This document shows positions 23,546-34,116 of a stretch of DNA of 64,000 nt, one piece after another. Position numbers and translations under genes: made by a program. The notes under the pieces are model-generated. The model was not told the origin of the DNA, did not search any database, and saw only the letters and a program-made list of their open reading frames with translations. Position 1 is the stretch's first letter, and every line of letters begins with the position of its first letter. The DNA is from Ottelia alismoides (taxonomy: Eukaryota > Streptophyta > Magnoliopsida > Alismatales > Hydrocharitaceae): assembly GCA_037367405.1 (NCBI GenBank), contig JAZKJV010000600.1, positions 1,178,001 through 1,242,000 on the forward strand, written 5' to 3'.

Positions 23546-25450
23546 TTGGACGACATAGCCCGCCTCCTCACGGACCAGCAGGCTACTTTCAGACGGGAGA
23601 TGGACGAGTTCCGCCAGGAGATGCGGGACATCGTGAGAGGGAAGGCCGCCATTCCTGCCCAGATAGAGCTGAATCCCAACAGCCTGAAGCGGAAGTCTGA
23701 TCAGGTAGTTTGTACTGAGTATACCACTCCTAGTGATACATTTGGTGATATGACTGGATATCTGTTTGATACTGACTTTGTCACACTTAGGAGCGGTAGG
23801 ATGCCAGCAGGCGGCGCCTCGTCTGAGCGACAGCATGAGGATACGCCTAGAGCGCCAGAGGAGGAGGAGGAGAGCAGTACTGAGGCTGCACATGATGATG
23901 ATGGTGGTACTGATGCCACCAAGGATGTTGATTCCCCAGGCGGTGCTGAGGCCGCCACTTCACCAGTTCGAGGAGGTGGTACTGACGCCACCCGAGTTGC
24001 CGAGCCAGAGCGCGGTACTGAGGCCGCGAGTCTTCCAGCTGAGCCAGCTGATGGTGGTACTGAGGCCACCAGAGTTCATATAGAGAGATCTGTTGTTTTA
24101 CCTTCACCTGATGTATCTCTGAACAGTTCTGTGAATAAAGAAAAGGGCTTATTTTCTTCTGGTCCCACTGTGGTGCGTGATGTATGTGTGGATCCGGTCG
24201 TCGAACTGCCTAGACCCTTTTCTAGTCCTTCATCTGAGAAGGACCCAGTGATCCCCTTCCCTAGAGCCCTTCAGATGGGGAAGGGGAAGAAAAGAGAAAA
24301 AGATCCAAAAAAGAGAGAACAGGAGGAGTTCAGCCAGAGCATGATTGACAGATTTCACATACAGCTGACACTTCAGGAGGCTTTGCAGCACATCCCCCTT
24401 CTTCAGCGATCGTTGAGAGACAGGACTACAGTCAGGAGGAGGAGGAGGAACCACCATTCAGAGATTCATGTGCTGACGAAAGCCACGTGTTTCACGATCC
24501 AGAACCGTCTGCTGGCCAAGAGGCCAGATTCAGGAGCCCCATATGTCAGATGTCACATTAGAGAGCAGAGGTTCGACCGTACTCTATTGGATAGCGGATC
24601 GTCTATCAACCTCCTTCCGGCAGCCCTTCTCGACCGCTTCGAGTTGGGCACTCTTCGACAGAGCAGGACGGTCCTTCAGTTTGTTGATAGATCTGTCAAG
24701 AGGCCGAAGGGGTTGTTGCGAGATGTTGTCGTCACTATTCAGGGTCTGCAATTCCCCGTGGACTTCGTAATATTGGACATGGAGATCCCTGATTCAGTGA
24801 CCGATACCCCCATCATTCTAGGTCGCCCGTTCTTGGCCACAGCCAAGGCGGTGACTGATCATGATAGCGGGAAGGTATACTTTCGCGTCGAGGGCGAAAG
24901 TGTACAAATAGAGACGGCCGAGGACAACAGAGCCAGAGAGAGATCATGCTCAGAGACCACTTCAGATACAGAGCAGCTGACAGATGCAGGGCTAGACATC
25001 CACCAGGACTGTGACTTTGTGATCACAGACGATGAGGCAGTTTGGGCAGACCCAGCAGCACATGCCATCCTCTCATTTTCAGACACCGTTGATGCAGAGA
25101 TGACAGAAGAGGAGAGCTTGGCGAGCACATTCCTGGTTCAGGATACTACAGAGGCAGCAGAGCCGGTTCTCGACCGCGACACAGAGTTCAGTTACGGTGG
25201 TACTGATGCCACCTTGTTTGATGCAAATCCCTCAGATTTAGAGTCTGATTGGGCAGATTGTGATGATTACATGCCAGACCTGATTTCCACTGAGCCTACA
25301 GTTGAGGAGGAGGTAGATGCCGAGCAGATCAGAGACAGTTCAGTTGAGCAGCCTTCTCTCGGTCCAGTTTGCGAGAGTACACTTTCAGTCTCCCGGATAG
25401 ATTTGGCAGCATACACGCGTCTTCTTTCGAAGCCAGATTTGCCAGCACCG
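23546..25450 (+). pseudogene. pol: Gag-Pol linker and aspartic protease (open part of broken pol)
   Basis: The frame is open from 23546 to 25795 (749 codons) and is continuous with gag. After an acidic linker carrying GGTDAT/GGTEAT repeats (23903-24075), the protease holds the catalytic 'LDSGSSINLLP' (about 24586-24620), 'VDFVILDMEIPD' and the flap-side 'PIILGRPFLATAKA' (about 24810-24850). A second acidic linker with another GGTDAT (25197) leads to RT. The protease motif itself is intact. Its function would be cleavage of the Gag-Pol polyprotein in the particle. Gag and pol share one frame, so no programmed frameshift is needed. Confidence 0.87.
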
Positions 25451-27000
25451 AGTTGTCTAGAGCTGAAGCCACTTCCTTCGTCGCTGAAGTATAGATTCCT
25501 TGCGGGTGAGCATGAGATGTACCCAGTCATTATCTCAGCCGATCTGACTAGAGAGCAGGAATCCCGTCTGATGGGGGTTCTTGAAAAGAACCGCAAGGCA
25601 ATAGGATGGAGCGTAGCAGATCTCCATGGGATTAGTCCGGCCCTGTGCTCCCACCATATCTATCTCGAGGATGAGGCGAAGCCATCGCGTGAGTTCCAGC
25701 GGCGGCTGAACCCAAATCTGAGAGAGGTTGTCATGAAGGAAATTTTGAAATGGTGGAGCGCCAATTTTATCTATCCCATCTCCGACTTCAAGTAGGTCAG
25801 CCCTTTGCATGTGGTGCCCAAGAAGACGGGCATCACTACAGTGATTAGCGAGTCTGGAGAGGAGATTGCTACACGAGTACCCACTTCTTGGCGGGTTTTT
25901 GTTGACTACAGGAGACTCAACCAGGCCACCAAGAAGGATCATTTCCCCTGCCCTTTATTGATCAGATTATTGAGAGACTAGCAGGGAAGAGCCATTATTG
26001 TTTTCTGGATGGGTACTCGGGCTACAACCAGGTGGCCATCGCTCCTGAGGACCAGGAGAAGACCACCTTTACCTGTCCCTTCGGCACATACGCCTTCCGA
26101 CGCATGCCATTTGGGCTATGCAACGCCCCTGCGACTTTTCAGAGATGCATGCTGTCGATCTTTTCGGACATGGTAGAGGAGTGCTTAGAGGTCTTCATGG
26201 ATGATTTCTCGGTTTACGGTGATGGATTTGATTCCTGTCTTGACTGCCTAGACCGAGTACTCCAACGATGTATTGAGGTCCGCGTGGTTCTTTCTGGGGA
26301 GAAGAGTCATTTTATGGTGACTCAAGGGACAGTGCTTGACCACATCATCTCCAACAGGGGCATGGAGGTTGATCCGGCCAAGGTTGATGTCATTAGAAAA
26401 CTCACACCGCCGTCCAATTTGCGGCAGTTACGGTCTTTCCTGGGGCACGTCGGTTTCTATCGGCGGTTCATCCGTGATTTCAGTAGAGTTGCCCGACCGT
26501 TGACTGACCTGCTGATGAAAGACACCGAGTTCCTTGTCGATGACAAGTGTCTTTCGTCCTTTGATACTCTCAAGCAGTGTATTGTTGAGGCTCCTGTCCT
26601 CCAGCCACCAGATTGGTCTCTCCCATTCGAGATCATGACGGACGCCTCCGATTTTACCGTGGGGGCTGTGCTGGGACAGAGGAGGGATGGAGTCCCATTT
26701 GCTATCCACTATGCTAGCCGTACCTTGGATTCCGCCCAGCGGAATTATACAGTCACAGAGAAGGAGATGCTGGCAGTAGTGTTCGCCCTAGATAAGTTCA
26801 GATCATACATCATTGGATCTAGAGTGACTTTGTACACAGATCATACCCCATCCGATAACTCATGGCAAAGAAGGATGCCAAGGCCAGACTGACTAGATGG
26901 ATCCTTCTACTCCAGGAGTTCGACATTGAGATTAAGGATAAGCCTGGAGTCAAGAATGTGGTGGCGGATCATCTCTCCCGTTTAGAGCAGCCTGAGGAGT
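25451..27000 (+). pseudogene. pol: Reverse transcriptase and RNase H, frameshifted
   Basis: RT begins with 'LELKPLPSSLKYRFL' and 'CSHHIYLEDEAKPSREFQRRLNPNLREVV', then 'FVDYRRLNQATKKDHF', 'FLDGYSGYNQV', 'FGTYAFRRMPFGLCNAPATFQRC' and the catalytic 'VFMDDFSVY' (about 26194-26220). RNase H follows with 'FEIMTDASDF', 'YTVTEKEML' and 'LYTDH'. A TAG at 25793-25795 stands where the family has Trp (G-to-A). A one-base loss near 25947 and another near 26849 shift the frame. All catalytic residues I could check are still present in the pieces. The sequence signature is Athila-like. Confidence 0.92.
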
Positions 27001-28304
27001 CTGAGCAGATTGATCCCATTCGTGAGACCTTCCCAGATGAGGCGATCCTTGCTATCGCCTCACTCCTGTGGTATGCCGACATTGTGAACTTTCTTGTTGC
27101 TAAGAAAGTCCCACAAGGTTGGCCCTGACAGAGGCTTGAGACCTTCCTCGCGAAGGCCAAGTCTTACCATTGGGAGGATCCCATCCTTTACCACGAAGGA
27201 GGGGATAGTGTCTGGCGTAAGTGCATCCCTCAGGATGAGCACCATAGCGTCCTCACTTACTGCCACAAGCTTGAGGCAGGAGGACATCACTCTGGGAGGA
27301 GAACGACACAGAAAGTGCTCCAATCCGGCTTGTGGTGGCCTACCCTCTTCAAGGACTCTGATGAGTTCGTGAAGAGGTGTACTGACTGTCAGAGGATGGG
27401 CACTTGTGGATAGCGTAATATGATGATGCCGATGCGGCCCATTCACTTCTGTGAGGTTTTTGACGTGTGGGGCATCGATTTCATGGGTCCATTCCCTAAG
27501 AGTCAGGGATTTGAGTACATTCTGTTGGCCGTTGATTATGTTAGTCGTTGGGTTGAGGCTATCCCCGCCCAAGCCGCTGATGCCAGGACAATTTGCAGAT
27601 TTTTGAGGAAGCATATCATCACGCGGTTCGGGGTACCTCGAGTATTGATTTCAGATGGGGGGTCTCATTTCATCAACGACCAGATGAAGGCACTTGCTAG
27701 TGAGTTCGGCATAGACCATCGAGTTGCCACTCCATACCATCCACAGACGAATGGTCTAGCCGAGGTCTCAAACAGGGAGATCAAGACTATTTTGCAGAAA
27801 GTCGTCCGCCCTGACCGAAAGGATTGGTCACAGCTTTTAGACTCGGTCTTATGGGCATATAGGACGTCTTTCAAGACACCATTGGGCACATCTCCCTTTC
27901 GCCTAGTTTATGGCAAGCCATGCCATTTACCTGTTGAGTTGAGGCACAAGTCACTTTGGGCAGTCACGGATATTCTTTTAGATCCAGAGAGTGTAGGAGA
28001 CCAGGGGAGGGCAGAGTTAGCAGCCTTGGAGGAGCTTAGAGATACAACCTTCTCAAACAGCCTACAATATAAGGAGAGAGTGAAAGAGTGGCATGATTCT
28101 CATATCAGCCACAAGCATTTTGAGCCTGGACAGAGAGTATGGCTGTTTGATGCGAGGCTTCGTCTATTTCCAGGGAAGCTACATAGCAAATGGAAGGGAC
28201 CTTATCTTGTGAGAAAGGTACACGACAACGGTAGCATTGATATATCCGAGTTGTCTTCTGAGAGTACTTTTCGAGTGAACGGCCAGCGGCTCAAGCCATT
28301 CTAG
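27001..28304 (+). pseudogene. pol: Integrase with two in-frame stops
   Basis: The zinc-binding region is visible as 'HHSVLTYCHKLEAGGHHSG' and 'CTDCQRM' (27239-27400). The core has '[10 protein letters not shown]' (first Asp, 27469-27498), '[12 protein letters not shown]' (second Asp, about 27646-27680) and 'SNREIKTIL' (Glu, about 27770-27797). The C-terminal part has '[20 protein letters not shown]' and the GPY/F-like motif '[10 protein letters not shown]'. Stops at 27126 (TGA) and 27411 (TAG) break it. The last 294 codons (27420-28304) are open. There is no chromodomain, which fits Athila rather than chromovirus lineages. Confidence 0.92.
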
Positions 28305-28483
28305 ATCATGAGCTGCGGGTCGTTGATGTTGCCCCTATTCACTTTGCGTGAGATGTGGTCTCTTGATTCACATCTATTGCATCTCACGCCTGATTATCAC
28401 TGTTCTTCTGACTTGTATAGATCCAGTTGTCTATATAACACTATTCTTTAGTCCCACATCCCTTTTCTCATCTTATGATTATG

Positions 28484-28521
28484 CTATACTTAGGGTGTAC
28501 TCTACCCTAAGTATAGGGGGG
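28484..28521 (+). repeat. PPT hairpin 1
   Basis: A 13-bp perfect stem (CTATACTTAGGGT at 28484-28496 with its complement at 28504-28516) has a 7-nt loop. The 3' arm runs into G6, so CCTAAGTATAGGGGGG repeats the PPT of the element. Confidence 0.9.
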
Positions 28522-28571
28522 ATGTAGGACCTGCGGGTATTCTTTTCATTCTTTTTGCCCCTGTTTTGCTG

Positions 28572-28609
28572 CCTATACTTAGGGATATTTTACCCTAAGT
28601 ATAGGGGGG
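28572..28609 (+). repeat. PPT hairpin 2
   Basis: A 13-bp perfect stem (28572-28584 with 28593-28605) has the loop atatttta. The 3' arm again continues as AAGTATAGGGGGG (28597-28609). Confidence 0.9.
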
Positions 28610-28656
28610 CAGACTCTGTACATTCTTCACTCGGATTTCCCTTCATGTACAGCTTG

Positions 28657-28692
28657 CTATACTTAGGATTAGTTAATCCTAAGTATAGGGGG
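28657..28692 (+). repeat. PPT hairpin 3
   Basis: A 15-bp perfect stem (CTATACTTAGGATTA at 28657-28671 with 28674-28688) has only gt between the arms. The 3' arm ends in AAGTATAGGGGG. Confidence 0.9.
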
Positions 28693-28772
28693 AAATAACC
28701 GAGTCTTTCTCATTCTATTCATTTATTCATTTCTGTACCTAGCCATTCCTTTTCACTTCCCTTTTACTAAGC

Positions 28773-28877
28773 ACGAGTTATGTCTTCTTCATCGCTCTTG
28801 ATCACTCTGAGGACATCGTTCGAGCTAAGTATAGGGGGGTGTGTATATATTTCATATATACTTTAGCCATAACTCGT
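28773..28877 (+). repeat. Composite stem enclosing a fourth PPT-like copy
   Basis: The outer stem is ACGAGTTATG (28773-28782) with CATAACTCGT (28868-28877). Inside are GCTAAGTATAGGGGGG (28824-28839), whose first ten bases can pair with TATACTTTAGC (28857-28867), and an inner hairpin GTATATAT-ttc-ATATATAC (28843-28861). Confidence 0.8.
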
Positions 28878-29666
28878 ACTTTGTGTGAGTGTGTTAATAA
28901 ATAAAATGGCTAAAAACCCCAAAAATCACAAAAATTAAAAAATTTTTTCGTGTAAATAATCATTCTTTTATTGCACATACATAGCTAGTGTACAAAATTA
29001 TTTTTGTAAAAATGTTTTCAAAAAGATTTTGTGTAAAGTTTGTGTAAATATTTTCTTATCAAAATTATGAATATAGTACAAAATTTTTCCAAAATGTTTT
29101 GAAAATAAAAAATTTGCAAAAATCTTGTGTAAATGTTTGTAAATACTTTTGCAAAACTTGCATTTCATGCATTCATCCATTCATGATTTCAAAACATTTT
29201 TCAAAAATTTTGCACGATTGTAAGTATGTGTAAATAGCATCTTTGTGTATATATGTATATAGTTTTCCCTTGGATGATAGTTGACACTTAAACTAAGCCT
29301 GGAATTAAATTGAGAAATGGAGCTTGATTAAGATCTTAATCCACCTAATTCTAAGAGGAACCTTATAGGGCTTAGGGTTAAGGCTTTTCAGGTCCATAAG
29401 GACTTAATTCTTTGAGTCCACTAGGCTATGAGCATATGTCATCTTGATGAGCCTAAGTAGAGCACTTAACAACACACACATGACTCTTAGAGACAATGGC
29501 TTGACTTGCACTAGCACCTTACACATAGCTCTCCACGGATGAGGTGGTGAGGAGGCAGTTTCCTTTGGCTTGGGGTAGCATATGAGGGTAGTACTTCTAG
29601 GCGGAACCTCTCTTCTTCTTCTAGTTAAGGAAGTGCGTCTCAACTTGGTCTAGTGGTGATGAAGGC

Positions 29667-29730
29667 TAAAGACAGAAGTCGTGGGTTGCAATAAAGCTTC
29701 AAAAGAGGGATAGTCTATTGGCTCAAGAGG
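29667..29730 (+). other. Conserved noncoding block, about 64 nt
   Basis: It runs from taaagacagaagtcgtggg to ggctcaagagg. It matches the minus strand of 61875-61939 with about five differences, whereas most LTR sequence of the two elements is hardly alignable. No ORF is shared. Confidence 0.8.
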
Positions 29731-30419
29731 AAAATTTCTTGTATATATGCTGCACCATGTAGATATGTTGTACAGAGGCACTTGAAAAAAAATGCAAAAT
29801 GCAAAAAGAACTCCAAAAAAGTGGTGGGTCGGATTGAAAATTTAATAACCACACCGGAGTGTATATAGTCAAATAAAGCAAAAGCTTATGGTATCCATGT
29901 TACATCTCATGAAGCTTGCAGCGGGAGACTTAGCTACACTGGCTGAGCTTCTAAAAGTCTATACTTCTTCCCCCTCTTCTTGAGCCGGTTGCACTTGAAG
30001 TTAGAAGGGAATACCCCGCTTCTCGAGGAAAGAGTTGCTAGACCGAGGCATTAGAGTTACCAGGTTGAGGGAGGTTGTTTCTTTGTTACTTCTGAGGTGG
30101 GGAGCTACATATCACTTACAATGCATGGAAAGATTCATGGTCATTAGAGTTTGTGTATGTAGACTTGTTCTGATCTGGTTTATTGAGGAGTCTTGTCCAT
30201 AGATTGGTGGAACTTACAGGCTGTTAAGTTTTAAGCTTAAGTCTAAATAAGGTTCCGACACATTAATAATCCAAAGATCTGATCGAGCTCCATAATTCAA
30301 TTTAATGAAGAAAAGTTTAATATTCAACGATGATCCATGTACATTCCCCTCTTTTTCTTTCTCTCTTTCTTTTTCACTTCTTTTTCAAATAAGTGTTTGC
30401 TAAGGGACTAGCAAAAGTT

Positions 30420-30432
30420 AAGTATAGGGGGG
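30420..30432 (+). other. Polypurine tract (plus-strand primer)
   Basis: AAGTATAGGGGGG directly abuts the 3' LTR start. It follows a small TTTGCT..AGCAAA hairpin (30399-30416) that also precedes the PPT in the other copies as 'tttgctag tcc ctagcaaa'. Confidence 0.9.
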
Positions 30433-33400
30433 TGATGAATACCCATTCATCACTCTTTATTCTTATATTTTAGCTACAAAAACCTTTGCAAATGCATGTA
30501 TATTCATGTAAATAAAAATAATTATCAAAAGCATGCATTGTATAAAGTTTAATAATTAGCACGGTTTTGTGCAAAAATAAAAGAATAAAGAGTAAAAAGA
30601 AAAAGAGGGAAATATTTAGAATAAATATTGAGCAACCTAACCCAAGGGAGGGCTCAGCATGGGCCTGACCGCATAAAAATCAAAGTAGAGGGAGATAGGG
30701 GCTCATGTGTGTAAATATTCATGTAAATAAATAAAGGTATTTTCCTCACAAAAATAGACTCAAATTGGATTGTAAATAATTATATATATTTATAAAGATA
30801 AAAACAAGATAAAAATAGAAAAAATTAAAAACAAAACAAAAACCCTCACCTTGTGCATATTCATCATTTACATAGCCACTCCTATATTTATTCTACCCTA
30901 TAAATACATAAAATTAATTTCCAAAAATTTTGTAAATATTCCATCTTTTATGTTGTAAATAAATTAAATAAAAACAATTAAAACAAAAACAAAATAAAAA
31001 GAACAAAATTAAAAACCCAAAAATACTTTGTAAATATACCATGTATATAAATGTACATATGTATTTATTTCACCTATGTATATAAATAATAAAAATAAAA
31101 TAAAAATATCTTTTTATTCCTTATTTTATACTATAAATAAATAAAATATAAAATGGGAATAAAATTGTATAAAAATAACAAATTAAAAATCAAAATTAAA
31201 AATCTATATATTGTATATATACCTATATATAGACCTACTATGTAGATACACTATTTTTACTTTGAAAAATTAATTAAAAATCACTAAAAAATAGAAAAAA
31301 AATAAAACAAAAATATTTCATGTTTTGACTTTTTAATAATTTGGCCATTTGGTATTTTTAAATGATTTTTCAAATCATTTCCACGTGGCAGCTTCTCATT
31401 GGTCCACGGAGATGTTGACCTCCGGTCAACTCCCTCCGCGGACCTTCTTCTCCAGCAGATCTCGCACCCAACCCGACTTCTCCTCTTTTTCCGCGCTCGA
31501 CCCGCTCGCCATCTCCGCAAATCCCGGGTCCTACTTCTTCTCCTTGCATTCGACACCCTCGTCGGAGCCTTTGCCTCGGGATCCGCGCATTCTATTACCC
31601 TACCCGACAAGCCCTAGCCGGACCCGCACCCATACATAAGCCGAGCTCCGCCACCTATTTTCTCATCTTTGGCTCATCTGCTTCGCTACCCGTGACTTCC
31701 ACTGCGTTGGCAAGAGTGACAGCTTGCTCCAGCAAGTGTCGCAGCGAGGAGAGGGGCAGTGGCCCATCGATCCGACGATCAAGCACCACCGTGCTCCGCC
31801 CTGAGCTGGAGCTCGAGCCTCGGAGGGAGACGCTCCTCGAGGCAACGACCCAGAGCATCGCCTGCTCATCCCCTGTCTCATCGTCCACCCAGGTAGCCCT
31901 TTAGTTCTTTCCTTTTCGCTAATTTCCAATTTCCCCTAAATTTTGTCGTCGCCGTCTTTCGCTGATTCCGACCACCTCGCACTTCGCTTCGATCATCGGA
32001 ATCCACCATATCCTCCGCCTTCCTCCCGCGCACGTTCTCCACACCTCCATCCAACCCAGCTCGCACAGGAGCTGGGGTTCGAGCTCCTCCGTCCCCACCT
32101 TCGCCGGAGCTCGCCCATCTCGACCCTCCGATCACCTTCACCCCGCCTAACCGGGTCGAGGCAGTTTGCCCTCGACCCGCGAGTCTTCTGGTCTATCTTG
32201 CAGGCGCATCCAAGCCCATCTGAGGGCTTGGACCATTCGGTCCATGAGCTCTCCCTCCGCCGACCTCGCCGGTGCCCTCCAGGGCTCGGCTGGATCATCG
32301 GAGGCCACCATCAGCTGCGGAGCGTGACGCCGGAGCTTCTCCGATCTTCAGAAGCAGCAGGGGAGGATCCCAGCGCACGTACGAGGCCGGCGAAGCTCGC
32401 CGACCAACTGTTCTTCCAGCATCTTCCCCGACCGTCCGATCGTCCTCGACCTCCAGTTTGCATCTTGACCGTCCACTTGAGGAGACCCAGCCACTGTCAG
32501 ATCTTGGAGAGGCGATCTGGACCGTCCGTTGCACGAGGTTTAGCCATCGAGAGCCTCACCCGTTCGATCCCCCACGTGGCGTACCCTCGACCGTTCGATC
32601 GCTGCGAGGACCCCAGCCTTGGAGTGCCCGCCGTTCTTCACCGTCCGATGCACCACGTGGCGTCCATCCTGCGGCCCGCACTAATAAAGGGCAAATTACC
32701 CTTAGGCCCCCTCGTTTACTTTATTTAGTATTTAGTCCTGTAAATATTTAGAGTAGTTGTTTAGCTTTTGGGATATGTGCATAGAGGACCCTGATCTTTA
32801 TTTTCTTCGCATATATGCCCCTGTGTGTTATGTGACACGTGCGTCGACATGTGACTTTCTGGGTTTTTTGCGTTCTATGCCCTGTAGTTCTGAGTTGTTA
32901 AGTAATGAATGAAAACTTTTGAGATATTACATTTATACCCCTGTGCGTATTTTAATTGTGCATGTGCGCTTTTTATTGGGTTATTTGCAAACTACCCCCT
33001 GGACTTTTGGTACCGGTTACCAAATAGTCCTCGGAAGTAGTTTTTCTTACATTTGGGTCCCTGAGTGCCCCAGACACGTGCTTGGCACGTGATTTCTTGG
33101 GTATTTTACACCAGACCCCCCAGGACTTTGGGTATTTGCACTTAGGTCCCTGTGCACAGTACCCTCTTTTTATTTTTGAATAAAATAGCAAATCACCTCC
33201 AAATTTGATGAAAATTGGATACATGGCTCCTGCCATGATGTAAAATTTTCTATAAATTTTGGAGACATTTTTGACACTGTTTGGTATTTTTAAAAATTCA
33301 AAAACACGTATTTTCTTTACTGTTCAGCTTTGAAAATCACAAAAAAAAATTAAAATTCATCTAAAAATTACAAAAAAATTACTTACTGTTTGTCTTTGCT

Positions 33401-34116
33401 TGTTTGATTTTCTAGCCAATTTTGGCTATTTTTCATTATTTAAACACCTAAAAAATGAAAAACACTCAAAACTCATAAAAATTCTAATAAATAATTTAAA
33501 AATCCAAAAATCATAAATCCAGTGTCCTAATTTTCCTTAAACTTTCTAGTTTATAGGAAAATTACCCTCAGGAGCTGGGAGGCCCTTTTTATATTTTCTA
33601 TTGGCCTTTTTCTCCTGACTGGACATCACCCTCTGTTTCTGTCATTGTTTCATTTTTAGAAAATAAAATAAAAATCAGAAAAATCCCAAAAATTCATAAA
33701 AAACATTACAAAATATATAACACACAAAAATATTTTTTCTGGAATTTTTGGTTGATTTTTAGTGCATTTAATAAATTGTTGAAGTGTGTTGTTTAGTTGC
33801 TTTTCTTATTTTCTTAATTGATTAAAAATCAAAAAAAATATAAAAACCCTTAAAAACCACCAAAAATACCTTCTCTTTTCTTCTGATTGACTACTTCGTA
33901 GGTCGTAAGGCCAATCCGTGCTCCTTGTGTTCGACCTTGGTCGCTATACCAGGTTAATAAAATAGCCAGGACCGCTATCGTGTTTATTTGATTTCATCTG
34001 ATTTTGATGGTCTGCTTTATTTTTCTTGATTGACCGATTGACTTCCGAGATCCGGGTCGCAACGACTCTTGATCTATTTTATTTCACCCGTGTCTTGGTG
34101 AGTTTTCGGCCCATCA
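30433..34116 (+). repeat. 3' LTR
   Basis: This is a direct repeat of 16502-20177 with about 2% difference over the first 900 bp by eye and small indels. It has the same terminal hairpin, G/C-rich block (31380-32690), covarying hairpin (32152-32179) and end ..GGCCCATCA. A 261-codon ORF (31943-32728) in the G/C block is interrupted in the 5' LTR and is probably not coding. Confidence 0.93.

Larger units (their letters stand above)
28305..30419 (+). other. Structured 3' noncoding region (no env-like ORF)
   Basis: This holds 2.1 kb between the integrase stop and the PPT. It contains three PPT-bearing hairpins (28484-28692), a composite stem (28773-28877), an AT zone of degenerate TTTTCAAAA/TGTGTAAAT repeats (28910-29260), and a block conserved with the minus-strand element at 61.3-62.3 kb, including a nearly identical 65-nt core. 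No ORF above about 80 codons is present in sense. Confidence 0.85.
16502..34116 (+). mobile_element. Near-complete Athila-like Ty3/gypsy retrotransposon
   Basis: This is a 17,615-bp element with TG..CA LTRs of 3676 and 3684 bp, a tRNA-Asp-type PBS, a long gag-pol region and a canonical PPT. Flanking 5-mers are gtccc (16497-16501) and gtctc (34117-34121), a target duplication with one difference. By eye the LTRs differ by about 2% over their first 900 bp. It sits inside the 5' LTR of an older minus-strand relative. Coding is interrupted by eight in-frame stops and two single-base frameshifts, so this copy is not autonomous. No env-like ORF is present between integrase and the 3' LTR. Confidence 0.93.

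Noticed and set aside
28484..28692. CRISPR-like interpretation of the regularly spaced hairpin repeats
   Set aside because: Plant nuclear retrotransposon context, repeats not identical, spacing irregular, and the repeat equals the element's own polypurine tract.
29404..29643. Possible env-like or extra ORF after integrase (79 codons, minus strand)
   Set aside because: Wrong strand for the element, no signal peptide or membrane segment, not conserved in the minus-strand relative.
31943..32728. 261-codon ORF in the 3' LTR
   Set aside because: The same region of the 5' LTR is interrupted by a stop (near 18270) and an indel. There is no domain, and its composition follows the G/C block.
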